A stretch of 64,000 nt of DNA from CAYWMY01 sp046352935 (GCA_046352935.1 JAXMGR010000007.1:128308-192307); one strand, 5' to 3'; shown: positions 1 to 8,941, numbered from the stretch's first letter. Numbers and translations: made by a program. The notes: generated from the letters alone by a model not told the origin.

Positions 1-2
1 AC

Positions 3-125
3 AGCATCTTCCTCCCAGCCTCGGTCGGATACGAGAAACTCATCCAGCTGCTGGTTAGCTTGCCGCTCCATCAAGCTCGGGCGGCAATCGAAGCCGATGA
101 CGCCAGTCGGTGCTGTTTACGATAG
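3..125 (+). CDS. possible 3' end of an unidentified gene (partial)
   Basis: An open frame enters from the left edge and runs 40 codons to a TAG at 123-125. I do not recognise the product. Third codon positions are only moderately GC-rich (codons such as AAA, GTT, TTA, CGA), unlike the very GC-rich genes nearby, so this may be the tail of an acquired or mobile-element gene. The remaining bases up to 313 show no convincing gene. It is short and could be chance; sequence to the left would decide. Confidence 0.25.
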   Translation, partial: SIFLPASVGYEKLIQLLVSLPLHQARAAIEADDASRCCLR

Positions 126-313
126 GATTTGGTTTGACCGGAGTGCCATATGGGTGGTGGATCTACGGTGCGGGTCTGCCCGGTAGTCTGTATGCGTTCA
201 CGTACCTGGTTCGTCTCGTCGGTCGCAGACGGTAGCGGCGCGCACCCGGCATGCCGACGGGTGCCGAAGCCGCAGGGATGCGCTGGCGCGGGCCCGACGC
301 CGAGGAGTGTGCC

Positions 314-571
314 GTGACCGATTCCGCCGAAGTCGTCGCCATCCTGAAACGCATGGAACAGGCGCAGCAGAAGGCGCTGGAACTGCAGGCAGAGCAGCTC
401 ACGCTCGCCCGCGGGCAGATGGAGCGCACCGAGGCACGCATCCATGAGAGCCTTGCGCTGCAGAAAGCGGCCGTCTCCCGGCAGGCGCAGGCGATCAAGG
501 TGCTGGTGCCGATCATCATCGTCGTGCTGCTGCTCATCGGTTACCTGGTCTTTTTCCGTCTGCGCGGCTGA
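314..571 (+). CDS. small coiled-coil protein with C-terminal membrane anchor
   Basis: This 85-residue product is rich in Gln, Glu, Ala and Leu over residues 5-60, with heptad-like spacing typical of a coiled coil. It ends in a strongly hydrophobic stretch (about residues 63-80, VLVPIIIVVLLLIGYLVFF) followed by Arg-Leu-Arg, the pattern of a tail-anchored inner-membrane protein. I chose GTG at 314 because GAGGAG lies six bases before it (302-307); a longer reading from an ATG at 251 adds residues with no family character. No family is recognised and no function can be assigned. It lies 41 bases before the SRPBCC gene and may be cotranscribed with it. Confidence 0.6.
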   Translation: MTDSAEVVAILKRMEQAQQKALELQAEQLTLARGQMERTEARIHESLALQKAAVSRQAQAIKVLVPIIIVVLLLIGYLVFFRLRG

Positions 572-612
572 CCGGGTTTGCGAACGCAGAGACGCCGCGC
601 CAGGAGATCCGG

Positions 613-1059
613 ATGCCCACGCACACCGTCCGCCTGCACCGCGTGCTGCGCGCGCCGCCCGAGCGGGTGTATCGCGCGTTCCTGACCCCCGCAGCGTTGG
701 CGAAGTGGCTGCCGCCGCACGGCTTCACCGGCCACGTCCACGCACTGGACGCGCGGGTCGGCGGGCGCTTCCGCATGTCGTTCACGAACTTCAACACCGG
801 CCACAGCCACGCGTTCGGCGGCGAGTACCTGGAACTCGTGCCGAACGAGCGGCTGCGCTACACGGATGTCTTCGAGGACACGAACCTGCCCGGCACGATG
901 ATCACGACGGTGACGCTGAAGCCCGTGTTCTGCGGCACGGAGCTCGAGGCCGTGCAGGAAGGCATCCCGGAGATGATCCCGCAGGCGGCCTGCCATCTCG
1001 GCTGGCAGGAGTCGCTGTCGCTGCTCGCGCAGCTCGTCGAGGCCGAAGTGCCGGGCTGA
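613..1059 (+). CDS. SRPBCC/AHSA1-type ligand-binding protein
   Basis: The 148-residue product has the features of the AHSA1 (activator of Hsp90 ATPase homologue 1-like) branch of the SRPBCC fold. It opens with a strand ending in the APPERVYRAF motif, then AALAKWLPP, and a conserved central core around residues 50-80 (GGRFRMSF, FGGEYLEL). The fold forms a deep hydrophobic pocket that in characterised relatives binds lipids or small aromatic compounds; the ligand here is unknown. The length is normal for the family. It is cytoplasmic, with no signal peptide. Its stop codon abuts the SDR remnant, so a deletion joined the two. Confidence 0.85.
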   Translation: MPTHTVRLHRVLRAPPERVYRAFLTPAALAKWLPPHGFTGHVHALDARVGGRFRMSFTNFNTGHSHAFGGEYLELVPNERLRYTDVFEDTNLPGTMITTVTLKPVFCGTELEAVQEGIPEMIPQAACHLGWQESLSLLAQLVEAEVPG

Positions 1060-1500
1060 GCCGGCTGCCCGGACGAGACGCGGTCCGTCGCGGAGCAGGT
1101 GAACCGGCTCGGCCGCATGGATGCGGTCATTCACAACGCCGGCATCTACACCGAGCGCGGCTGGAACCTGGACACCGCCTATTCGGACAGCAAGCTCCAC
1201 GTGACCGCGCTCGCGCTCGCGTTCGCGGTGGCGCGCTGCTGGCCGGAGGTGTTGAGCCATGCGGTTGATCCGGGCTGGGTGCAGGCCCGCATGGGCGGGC
1301 GCTTCGCGCCGGACACCCTGTCGCTCGGGCATGTCACGCAGGTCTGGCTCGCGGTCAGCGACGATCCCGCGGTCCGGGTCAGCGGTGGCTACTGGTATCA
1401 CGGCCGGCTCGAGAGGCCCGCGGCGATGACGCGCGATCCCGCGTTCCGGAGTCGGCTCGTGGCGAAACTCGCCATGCTCAGCGGTGTGCCGCTGCGCTGA
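1060..1500 (+). pseudogene. remnant of a short-chain dehydrogenase/reductase with two in-frame deletions
   Basis: From directly after the SRPBCC stop codon the frame reads as the middle and end of an SDR protein. It shows the NNAG-type motif (VIHNAGIYTE), the catalytic YxxxK as AYSDSKLH, and the AVDPGWVQARMGG loop found in the SDR group with a VSGxYWYH tail. The N-terminal Rossmann half with its TGxxxGxG cofactor motif is absent. Only about ten residues separate NAG from the YSDSK motif, where family members have roughly sixty, so a second internal segment with the catalytic Ser has been lost. A start could be claimed at GTG 1099, but the product could not bind NAD(P) normally. I call it a pseudogene. 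Confidence 0.7.
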
Positions 1501-1548
1501 TTGCCTCGAATCCGGCGCGCCGACGGCAAGGAGGTTCTCGCAGACCCC

Positions 1549-3132
1549 TCACGGCGCCGATTGCGGCAGGAAAACGGTCAACGCGGTGCCGCGGGCGCCG
1601 TCCGCGTGCCGGATCTCGAGGCCGCCGCCGGCCGTGCGGAACCGTTCGCGCAGTCCGAGGATGCCGAGGGAGCCGGGTTTCGCCAGCGCAGCGGGGTCGA
1701 TGCCGATGCCGTCGTCGACGATGTCCATCAGCACCTGTGCCGCGGTTGCGCGCAGATGGATCCGCACCGACGCGGCGTGCGCATGGCGTGCAACGTTCGT
1801 GAGGGCTTCCTGGGCTGCGCGGAACAGGAGCAGGCCCGTCGCCTCGTCCAGCGTGGGGAACGACAGGTCCTCCGTCAGTTTGATCGTGAGGCCGGCGATG
1901 CGGCCGAAGTATCCGGCGTGCTCCGCAAGTGCGGCCGCGACGCGCGGGTGCGCCAGCGCCGTGGGCCGCAGGTCATTGGCGATCTGCCGCACGTCGGCCA
2001 TGCACCTGGATACTGCGGCGGTGAGCTCCCTGCATGCTTCCCCGACCTCCTCCTGGTGCCCGGAACGGTCGCGCAGACACTGGAGCGACAGATTCATCGC
2101 GAAGAGATCCTGGGCGATGCCCTCGTGCATGAGCTGTGACAGTTCGCGCCGTTCGTCCTCGCGCGTGGTTGCGAGACGCTGGGCGAGCGCGCGCAGGCGG
2201 TGCTCGCTCTCGCGCAGCCGCACCTCGGTATCCTTGCGGTCCGTGATGTCGGAGATCTGAGAGACGAAGTACAAGGGGCGACCGGCATCGTCCCGCACCA
2301 GCGATCCAGAGACCAGCACCCAGACGGTATGACCCTGGCCGTGCCGATAGCGCTTCTCGACGTGGTAGTGCGTGCGCGTGCCCGCCAGCATGTCGGCGAC
2401 CATGGCGCGGTCCTGCTCCAGATCCGCCGGGTAGGTGATCGCCTGGAACGTCGAGGCATCGTCGATGGCGGACAGGGACTCGCCGGCCAGCGCGCGGCGG
2501 TGGATGGCCCGCCATCGCTCGGGAATCTCGGGGAAGATCTCGTAGTGGCTCTTCCCCAGTACGTCGCGTTCGCCGAGGCCGTAGTCGCGCAGCCAGGAGG
2601 GAGTGACGGCGAGATACCTCAGGTCCGCATCCAGCATCGCGGCGGCGCCGGGCATATGGGTCATGAAGAGCCGCAAGAGCTCCCGTTGCTGGCGGCTCTC
2701 GGCTTCGGACTGCTGCAGGCGCGTCGCGCCGGCCTCGATGCGGTTGCGCAGTTGATCTTCGATGTTGCGGTGCAGTGCGGCGTTGCGGATGGAGCAGATG
2801 ACCTTCGTGCCATTGCCGGTCGGCAGTGGCGCCAGGCTGATCTCCACCGGAACGCTGGACCCGTCGCGATGGCGTCCGTAGAGACGCAGTCCGCTGCCCA
2901 TGGCGCGGGGGACGGGGACCTTCGCGAAGGTCGCGCGCTGCACGGCATGCGCGGCACGATAGGGCTCCGGCAGCAGCCCATCGACGCAGGTGTCGACGAT
3001 CTCGCCGGCGGCATACCCGAAGATCGCGCTCACCCGCTCGCTGGCGAACTCGATGCGCCCGCCGGAATCCACGATCAGGATCGCATCGGGTGCGGCGTTC
3101 AGGGCGTCGGCGAAGTCTTTCGCTTCCAGCAT
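1549..3132 (-). CDS. PAS-domain sensor histidine kinase, HisKA_3 (NarX/DegS) type
   Basis: This 527-residue protein carries a first PAS domain (about residues 5-115, starting with DALNAAPDAILIVDSGGRIEF), a second PAS domain (about 155-300, with the closing VSQISDITDRK), and a HisKA_3 dimerisation domain. The phosphoacceptor His is near residue 335 (SQLMHEGIAQDL). A C-terminal HATPase domain has N-box AAQEALTNVARHAH and G-box GIGIDP. No membrane segment is seen, so it is probably a cytoplasmic sensor. I prefer ATG at 3132, immediately before the PAS domain. A longer start at 3246 would add 38 atypical residues overlapping the divergent VOC gene. No response regulator is adjacent; the next gene left is the SDR remnant. 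Confidence 0.85.
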   Translation of the reverse strand: MLEAKDFADALNAAPDAILIVDSGGRIEFASERVSAIFGYAAGEIVDTCVDGLLPEPYRAAHAVQRATFAKVPVPRAMGSGLRLYGRHRDGSSVPVEISLAPLPTGNGTKVICSIRNAALHRNIEDQLRNRIEAGATRLQQSEAESRQQRELLRLFMTHMPGAAAMLDADLRYLAVTPSWLRDYGLGERDVLGKSHYEIFPEIPERWRAIHRRALAGESLSAIDDASTFQAITYPADLEQDRAMVADMLAGTRTHYHVEKRYRHGQGHTVWVLVSGSLVRDDAGRPLYFVSQISDITDRKDTEVRLRESEHRLRALAQRLATTREDERRELSQLMHEGIAQDLFAMNLSLQCLRDRSGHQEEVGEACRELTAAVSRCMADVRQIANDLRPTALAHPRVAAALAEHAGYFGRIAGLTIKLTEDLSFPTLDEATGLLLFRAAQEALTNVARHAHAASVRIHLRATAAQVLMDIVDDGIGIDPAALAKPGSLGILGLRERFRTAGGGLEIRHADGARGTALTVFLPQSAP

Positions 3133-3238
3133 TTCGCGGTGTCCCGGCTGGCAGGGCTGCGAGGGGCTGTACGTGGACTTCCGGCGCCGTGGGATATTGG
3201 AGCAGAATGCGGTCACGCGCCAGCGCTGTCGGGATCCC

Positions 3239-3661
3239 ATGTTCACCTACGTCTGCCTCGGCTCGACCGACCTCGCGCGCTCCGCGCGTTTCTACGACGC
3301 GGTGCTGGGCGCGCTCGGCCATTCGCGCTGCGACACCTCCGGCGAACCCGCGTGGGACGGCTGGATCGGCTGGGGTACCTACGCGGACGGTGGCCGGACG
3401 GAACTCGCACTGTGGCTGTGCCGGCCGTTCGACGGCGCGCCGGCGAGCGTCGGCAACGGCACGATGGTCGCGCTCAGCGCCTCGTCCTGGCGGCAGGTGG
3501 ACGAGTTCCATGGCGCGGCGCTCGCGAACGGCGGCAGCTCCGAGGGCGCGCCCGGGCTCAGGCCGCAATACGGCGCCGATTTCTTCGCGGCCTATGTGCG
3601 CGACCCGGACGGCAACAAGCTCGCAGCCGTGTGCCGGGGGCGCACCGCGGGACCTGCTTGA
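3239..3661 (+). CDS. VOC-family (glyoxalase/dioxygenase-like) protein
   Basis: The 140-residue product has the VOC beta-alpha-beta-beta-beta fold signature. It begins MFTYVCLGSTDLARSARFYD and ends with a conserved AAYVRDPDGNKLAAVCRG, the usual C-terminal motif of glyoxalase-fold proteins. The first-position metal-ligand His of true glyoxalase I is replaced, so metal binding and catalysis are uncertain. A GGGA element lies just upstream of ATG 3239. It is divergently arranged against the PAS kinase with about 106 bases between starts. The substrate is unknown; many such proteins bind small thiols, antibiotics or toxins. Confidence 0.8.
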   Translation: MFTYVCLGSTDLARSARFYDAVLGALGHSRCDTSGEPAWDGWIGWGTYADGGRTELALWLCRPFDGAPASVGNGTMVALSASSWRQVDEFHGAALANGGSSEGAPGLRPQYGADFFAAYVRDPDGNKLAAVCRGRTAGPA

Positions 3662-3825
3662 TGACGATCGGGTTCACGGGCGAGCCGGACGCCTGCACGA
3701 CCTCGAGTGGCGCAGCGCATGGAAGACCTCGTGACAACGATCCTGCTCGCAGTCTTCCAGCACCTCCACACAAGGTCGCCGGCATCGTTGCCGGGGGGCT
3801 CGATGATCGGTAGGGTATTGGCGCA

Positions 3826-3915
3826 CTCGATAGCCTCGGCAAGCGGGAATGCGAAGTGCTCAGGCTCGTGGCAGACGTCCGCCCGAGTGATGCAATCGGC
3901 GGTATGCTTCAATGA
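3826..3915 (+). pseudogene. possible fragment of a LuxR-type HTH response-regulator domain
   Basis: Read in the frame starting at 3826, about thirty codons give a peptide containing LGKRECEVLRLVADVR. This closely resembles the first two helices of a GerE/LuxR output domain (LTxREREVLRLVAxG). The frame is closed upstream by TAG at 3811 and ends at TGA 3913-3915, overlapping the ATG of the next kinase. This suggests the tail of a degraded NarL-type regulator once cotranscribed with the kinase. The similarity is short and could be chance. Confidence 0.35.
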
Positions 3916-5144
3916 TCTCCGAAGACGGTCGACAGTCATCGAAGTCGATTGATGCGCAAGCGGAAGGTCACGCGGCTCGGGGGGCTGGTCAAGTTCGCCG
4001 TACAGCTTTGCTCGACGAAACTGAATTGAGCGCGGGACGGGGCACAGTCGGTTGTTCGGGAGAATCCCGGTTGAAGCGGCCATCGAAACGCAGTCGAAAT
4101 GGCGGTGGGACAACCCGTAAACCCGCGACTGACGTCGGGCGCCCCGTCGCGGCCATCCGGCTCGAGCAGTTTCTGCGCGAAATGCCTGTGCTGCTGAATG
4201 CATTTGACGCACGCGGGCTCATCGTGTTCTGGAACCGGGAGTGCGAGCGCGTAACGGGGTACACTTCCAAGGAGATGATAGACAAGCCGGGAGCGCTTCA
4301 ACTGCTCTATCCGGATCCGGTGTATCTCGCAGACCGGCTGGCCAACTGCCGGCGCCGCGGGCCCGCGCAGGTGTGGAGTCTTCGCACGAAGAACGGCGAA
4401 ATTCGATCCATCGCCTGGACCAACGTGCCGGTCGAATCGGATGAGGCGGACCAATGGGAATGGGGATTTGGTCTGGACATTACAGAACGTCTTCGGCTCG
4501 CGGCGGCGCTCGACGAAGTCACCGAGCGCGAACGACGACGGCTCGGTCAGGAACTGCACGATGGCCTGGGCCAGACTTTGACCGGACTTTCCCTGATGAT
4601 TCAGGGCCTCGCCGAGCGCCCCCAGCTTCGCAATCACTCGATCGCGGCGGAACTCAAGCAGGTGGCAAGCGTCGCGTCGAGCGCGGTGAAATCCTGCCGT
4701 GAAATCACCTCGGGCCTCCTGCCGGTCGGGGACGGTGGACTGTGCGCGGCTTTGCAGGGGCTCGTCCATCAATTACGACTTCAGGTGCCGGGCGTGCAGA
4801 TCGATTTCGATCATCCTGAAGAGGCGGACTTGCGGCTCTCGCCCAACACCTGTGGGCACCTCTACCGAATCGTCCAGGAGGCGCTCAACAACGCGGTCCG
4901 CCATTCCATGGCCGATCGGATTCGTCTCGTATTCCGCACAACACCGGCGCTGGTCACGTTGCTGTTGCAGGACAATGGTTGGGGCATTCCCTCAACCTCC
5001 AGGATTCGTCGGGGCCTGGGCATGCGGACGCTCCATGACCGCGCGGCAGCCGTGAACGCGCGCCTTCACATCAAGCGCATTCCGCGAGGCGGGACACTGG
5101 TGCGAGTGGAGTGTCCCAACCACGGACTGAGTCGCGGGAGCTGA
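3912..5144 (+). CDS. PAS-domain sensor histidine kinase, HisKA_3 type
   Basis: A 410-residue soluble kinase. The first 80 residues are low-complexity and basic. A PAS domain (about 85-200) begins LEQFLREMPVLLNAFDARG and closes with FGLDITERLRL. The HisKA_3 helix carries the phosphoacceptor His216 in LGQELHDGLGQTL, followed by a HATPase domain with N-box VQEALNNAVRHS and G-box DNGWGIPS. The ATG at 3912 overlaps the stop of the LuxR-like scrap, suggesting former translational coupling to a regulator. Third-position GC is visibly lower than in the pentose phosphate operon to the right, which fits a separate origin. The stimulus is unknown, and no cognate regulator is adjacent. Confidence 0.85.
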   Translation: MISEDGRQSSKSIDAQAEGHAARGAGQVRRTALLDETELSAGRGTVGCSGESRLKRPSKRSRNGGGTTRKPATDVGRPVAAIRLEQFLREMPVLLNAFDARGLIVFWNRECERVTGYTSKEMIDKPGALQLLYPDPVYLADRLANCRRRGPAQVWSLRTKNGEIRSIAWTNVPVESDEADQWEWGFGLDITERLRLAAALDEVTERERRRLGQELHDGLGQTLTGLSLMIQGLAERPQLRNHSIAAELKQVASVASSAVKSCREITSGLLPVGDGGLCAALQGLVHQLRLQVPGVQIDFDHPEEADLRLSPNTCGHLYRIVQEALNNAVRHSMADRIRLVFRTTPALVTLLLQDNGWGIPSTSRIRRGLGMRTLHDRAAAVNARLHIKRIPRGGTLVRVECPNHGLSRGS

Positions 5145-5248
5145 CCCCGAGGATCTCGGTCCAAGTGTCGGACTGAGTCCATGGTTGCGTCGGCAACTGC
5201 AGCCAGCGCTGCGCCGGAAAGGCGCACGTTACGGCGGCATGCGCCTCG

Positions 5249-5518
5249 TCAGCATGCGACGCTCAGTTCGCACCTGCGCAGTCGCTCCAATTCCAGCAGC
5301 GCAAGGTGTGCCTCACGCAACTGCGGCGGATGGACGCCCGGCATGTTCTCCGCTTCCGCCTGTGGATCCTCCTGCGCGTCGAGCACCCAGGATTCCAGAA
5401 TGCGCTTCCGGTCCTCCCAGCGCACGCGGTTGTCACGGACGACGTCCATCGGCGAGGCGTAGTGCTCCGCGGGATGTAGCACGAGTGCCCCGACGTCGAG
5501 CTCGGTGCATCGCATCAT
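5249..5518 (-). CDS. small conserved protein of unknown function
   Basis: The 89-residue product contains the recurring motif of short proteobacterial proteins in which a segment like HYASPMDVVRDNRVRWED is followed by KRILESWVLDAQ and an acidic run, here EDPQAEAENM. Such proteins are often found near stress or periplasmic genes; the function is not known. A strong GGAGGAG (5527-5533) sits eight bases before ATG 5518. Nearer ATG codons at 5515 and 5524 are also possible. No signal peptide or membrane span is seen. Confidence 0.65.
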   Translation of the reverse strand: MMRCTELDVGALVLHPAEHYASPMDVVRDNRVRWEDRKRILESWVLDAQEDPQAEAENMPGVHPPQLREAHLALLELERLRRCELSVAC

Positions 5519-5612
5519 GACCATTACTCCTCCGTCACGTGATAGTTGGACCATTCCGGTCCGCGCGGGTTCGAACGCGGCGGGTACCTTGATACCGGAG
5601 CACTGAGGAGCT

Positions 5613-6359
5613 TCAGCGCGCGGGTTGCACGAGGAGTGCCGCAGCGTCGCGATCCACGTAGAGACGAGCCGGTGCGACGCTGATCCGGCCCGCCGGCAGC
5701 GTCGTATCGCCGGCCTGAAGCCTCGCGAGCACCGCCGCCTTGTCCGCGCCGATCACCAGCCACACGATGCGCCGCGCACGCTCCAGGACGGGCAGCGTCA
5801 GCGTCATGCGGCGCCGGCCGCGGTAGAGCCGCGTCACCGCGACATCCGCGTCCGTCACGCCGAGTACCGGATCACCGGGCACGAGCGAGGCGGTGTGGCC
5901 GTCGATGCCGAGCCCCAGATGGACGACGTCGATCTCGGGGGGTGAGCCGGCGAGGCGTGCGAGCAGTGCGGCATAGCGGCCCGCCGCTGCTTCGGGATCC
6001 GCATCCTCGACGGGCATGGCGTGGAGGTTTTCGGGGCGCAGCGCTGCGGGCACGAGCAGGCAGCGCCGCAGCAGTGTGAGGTTGCGGTCTTCGCTGTCGG
6101 CGGGCGCGATGCGCTCGTCGGTCTGCACGACGTCGACCGCGTGCCAGTCGAGTGCTTCGCGAGCCAGGGCGCGCAGCATCGGCTCGACGGCTCGCCCGCC
6201 GCTCAGAGCGAGGACGCAGCGGCCGCGCAGGCGGATCGCCTCGCGCGCGGCAGCAGCAATCTGCGCTGCGGCCTCGCGCGCGGCCGTGGCGGCGTCGGCC
6301 GATACGACAGCCTCCGCCCACGGCGCCCGCCCCGGAAACTGGCACGGCATTCCGGGCAT
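5613..6359 (-). CDS. pgl: 6-phosphogluconolactonase
   Basis: This enzyme hydrolyses 6-phosphoglucono-delta-lactone to 6-phosphogluconate, the second step of the oxidative pentose phosphate pathway, in the cytoplasm. The 248-residue protein is of usual length for the SOL/DevB type. It has the phosphate-binding ALSGGRAVEPM loop near residue 52, a VQTDERIAP segment, NLTLLRR, and HLGLGIDGHTASLVPG, which carries the conserved Asp-Gly-His. It is the last gene of a leftward gnd-zwf-pgl operon, five bases after zwf. The order matches its supply of 6-phosphogluconate to Gnd. Confidence 0.92.
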   Translation of the reverse strand: MPGMPCQFPGRAPWAEAVVSADAATAAREAAAQIAAAAREAIRLRGRCVLALSGGRAVEPMLRALAREALDWHAVDVVQTDERIAPADSEDRNLTLLRRCLLVPAALRPENLHAMPVEDADPEAAAGRYAALLARLAGSPPEIDVVHLGLGIDGHTASLVPGDPVLGVTDADVAVTRLYRGRRRMTLTLPVLERARRIVWLVIGADKAAVLARLQAGDTTLPAGRISVAPARLYVDRDAAALLVQPAR

Positions 6360-6364
6360 CGTCT

Positions 6365-7747
6365 CTATCGCTCGACGGAGGGATCGCGCCAGCCGCCGAA
6401 GTCCGCGATCATCGCGTCGGCTTCGCGCGGCCCCCAGCTTCCCGGCTCGTAGTCGTGGAGCGGTGTCGAGTTGCCGAGGACCGGGTCGACGATGCGCCAG
6501 GCGGCCTCGACCGCGTCCTGGCGCGCGAACAGCGTGGCATCGCCGCGCATCGCGTCGCCGATGAGCCGCTCGTAGGCTTCCATCTCGTCGTCGCGGGTGT
6601 CGCAGACGAAGAGCTCGACTTCCTCACCCGTCATCCCTGTACCGCGGCGCTTGACGCGCGCGCCGAGGGCGATCGACACCTGCCGGGGCCCGAGGCGGAA
6701 GCGCAGGTAGTTCGCTCGCGCCGGCACGGGTTCGTCGAACACGCGCTGCGGCGGCTGGCGCAGCGACGCGACCACTTCCGTGGCCGTGACGGGAAGACAC
6801 TTGCCGGCGCGGATGAAGAACGGCACGCCCTCCCAGCGCCAGGAGTCGAGATGCACCCGCATCGCGGCAAAGGTCTCGACGGTCGAATCGGCGGCGACAC
6901 CGGGCTCCTGGCGGTAGCCGCGGTACTGGCCGCGCACGAGGCTCCCGCCCGTCAGCGCGCGGATGCCGCGGAACACCTTCACCTTCTCGTCGCGCATCGT
7001 CTCGCTGCCTTCGCCGATCGGCGGCTCCATGGCGAGGTTCGCGACCACCTGCAGCAGGTGGTTCTGGACGACGTCGCGTACGGCGCCGACTTCCTCGTAG
7101 AAACGCCCGCGGCCGGCGACGCCGATGCGCTCGGCCATCGTGATCTGCACGCTCTGCACGTAGTTGCGGTTCCAGACCGGCTCGAGGAAGGAGTTTGCGA
7201 AGCGGAAGTAGAGCAGGTTCTGCACCGGCTCCTTGCCGAGAAAGTGGTCGATGCGGAAGATCGCGGACTCGGGGAACCGGCTGTGCAGTGTGTCGTTGAG
7301 CGCCCGGGCCGAGGCGAGATCCCGCCCGAACGGCTTCTCGACCACGACACGCGCCTCGCGCGTGCAGCCGATGCGGCCGAGTCCTTCGATGACGGTCGTG
7401 AACATCGAGGGCGGGATTGCGAGATAGCAGAGCGGCCGTGCGGCGCCACCGAGCGCGGTGCACAGCCGGTCGAAGGTCGCGGCGTCACGGTAGTCGCCGT
7501 CGACGTAGCGGAGCAGGCCCGCGACACGCGCGAACAGCGATTCGTCGACGGGGCCGTCCGCTGCCCAGCTCGCACGCATGCGGGCGCGGAGGTCGTCGAC
7601 CGTCCAGCCGCTGCGGCCCACGCCGATGACCGGTACCTCGAGCGTGCCGCGGCGCGCCATCTCGCGCAGCGCCGGAAAGATCTTCCTGAAGGCGAGATCG
7701 CCCGAGGCGCCGAACAGCACCAGCGCGTCGGAGGCGGGCGTGCTCAC
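6365..7747 (-). CDS. zwf: glucose-6-phosphate 1-dehydrogenase
   Basis: Oxidises glucose 6-phosphate to 6-phosphogluconolactone with NAD(P)+. The 460-residue protein carries the N-terminal nucleotide-binding ALVLFGASGDLAFRKIFPAL, the EKPFGRDL motif, and the active-site signature RIDHFLGKEPVQNLLYFRFAN. C-terminal conserved segments include GWRDPSVER near the end. The start is GTG at 7747, which overlaps the TGA of gnd by four bases (GTGA), so the two are translationally coupled. The length is slightly below the usual 480-490 residues. It works with the adjacent gnd and pgl genes to make NADPH and ribulose 5-phosphate. Confidence 0.95.
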   Translation of the reverse strand: MSTPASDALVLFGASGDLAFRKIFPALREMARRGTLEVPVIGVGRSGWTVDDLRARMRASWAADGPVDESLFARVAGLLRYVDGDYRDAATFDRLCTALGGAARPLCYLAIPPSMFTTVIEGLGRIGCTREARVVVEKPFGRDLASARALNDTLHSRFPESAIFRIDHFLGKEPVQNLLYFRFANSFLEPVWNRNYVQSVQITMAERIGVAGRGRFYEEVGAVRDVVQNHLLQVVANLAMEPPIGEGSETMRDEKVKVFRGIRALTGGSLVRGQYRGYRQEPGVAADSTVETFAAMRVHLDSWRWEGVPFFIRAGKCLPVTATEVVASLRQPPQRVFDEPVPARANYLRFRLGPRQVSIALGARVKRRGTGMTGEEVELFVCDTRDDEMEAYERLIGDAMRGDATLFARQDAVEAAWRIVDPVLGNSTPLHDYEPGSWGPREADAMIADFGGWRDPSVER

Positions 7748-8772
7748 GGGCCGCGTTCCCGGGCAGGCGGTTCGGCGTGCCCGCCGAACTCGGCGCGCAT
7801 CGCGGCCAGCACCTGGGACGCGAACCGGTCCTCGCCGCGCGAGCCGAAGCGCGAGTACAGCGCCGCGCTCAGCACCGGGGCCGGCGTGGCGGTGTCGATC
7901 GCGGCCTTGACCGCCCAGCGGCCTTCGCCGGAATCGGACACGCGCCCCTCGAAGCGCTCGAGCCCCGGATCCGCGTGCAGTGCGTGCGCGACGAGGTCGA
8001 GCAGCCAGGATCTCACGACGCTGCCTCGCCGCCAGAGCTCGGTGATGGCGGGGATGTCGAAGTCGTAGCGATAGGCCTCCGGGTCGGCGAGCGGTGCCGT
8101 CTCCGCGTCGCTGCGGTGTTCCTGCAGGCCCGCGTCGGCGTGATGCAGGATGTTCAGGCCCTCGGCATAGGCGGCCATGACGCCGTACTCGATGCCGTTG
8201 TGGATCATCTTCACGAAGTGCCCGGCACCGCTGGGTCCGCAGTGCAGGTAGCCCTGTTCCGCGGGCGCGGGTTCGCCCGTGCGGTCCGGCGTGCGCGGCG
8301 CGGCACCGACGCCGGGAGCGAGGGCGGCGAGGAGCGGCTCGACCTGGCGCACCGCTTCGGCGCCGCCGCCGATCATCAGGCAGTAGCCGGCCTCCAGTCC
8401 CCAGATGCCGCCGCTGGTGCCCACGTCGAGATAGCGGATGCCGCGCGTGGCCAGGCGGCCCGCGCGGCCGATGGCGTCGCGATAGTTCGAGTTGCCGCCA
8501 TCGATCAGCACGTCGCCGGGCGCGAGCAGGCCGGCGAGCTCGTCGACGAGGCCACCGACGGCGGCCGCCGGAATCATCATCCAGACGGTACGCGGTGGCT
8601 CGAGTGCCGCCACGAGCTCCGCGAGCGATGTCGCGGCGACGGCGCCCTCGGCCGCGAAGCGGCGCGCGGTCTCGGGGCGCGCCGAGTACGCCACGCAGTG
8701 GTGCCCGGCGCGCATCGCGCGCCTCGCCATGTTGGCGCCCATGCGTCCGAGGCCGATCATCCCGAACTGCAT
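7744..8772 (-). CDS. gnd: 6-phosphogluconate dehydrogenase, short (YqeC/GndB) type
   Basis: Oxidative decarboxylation of 6-phosphogluconate to ribulose 5-phosphate. The 342-residue protein begins with the Rossmann motif FGMIGLGRMGANMARRAM and has the substrate-binding IDGGNSNYRDA and catalytic GAGHFVKMIHNGIEYG segments. It is of the short type (about 300-340 residues), which in characterised relatives often prefers NAD+, rather than the 470-residue dimeric enzyme. I chose ATG at 8772 because AGGAGA lies about eight bases upstream. It is the first gene of the gnd-zwf-pgl operon, and its promoter must lie in the 294-base divergent region shared with the bufferin cluster. Confidence 0.93.
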   Translation of the reverse strand: MQFGMIGLGRMGANMARRAMRAGHHCVAYSARPETARRFAAEGAVAATSLAELVAALEPPRTVWMMIPAAAVGGLVDELAGLLAPGDVLIDGGNSNYRDAIGRAGRLATRGIRYLDVGTSGGIWGLEAGYCLMIGGGAEAVRQVEPLLAALAPGVGAAPRTPDRTGEPAPAEQGYLHCGPSGAGHFVKMIHNGIEYGVMAAYAEGLNILHHADAGLQEHRSDAETAPLADPEAYRYDFDIPAITELWRRGSVVRSWLLDLVAHALHADPGLERFEGRVSDSGEGRWAVKAAIDTATPAPVLSAALYSRFGSRGEDRFASQVLAAMRAEFGGHAEPPARERGP

Positions 8773-8941
8773 CGTCGATTCTCCTCGTTGAACAGTGCCG
8801 CGGGTCCGGGCCGGCGGCGCGTGCCCGCACACGGTGGGCGTGCTGCACCCATCGCCCTGTCAGTGCACCACCGCGGCGTGCGGCATGCAAGCCGGTCGGG
8901 CGGGGCGATCGAGGGCAGTCCGATGCCATGCGACGGCCGGT

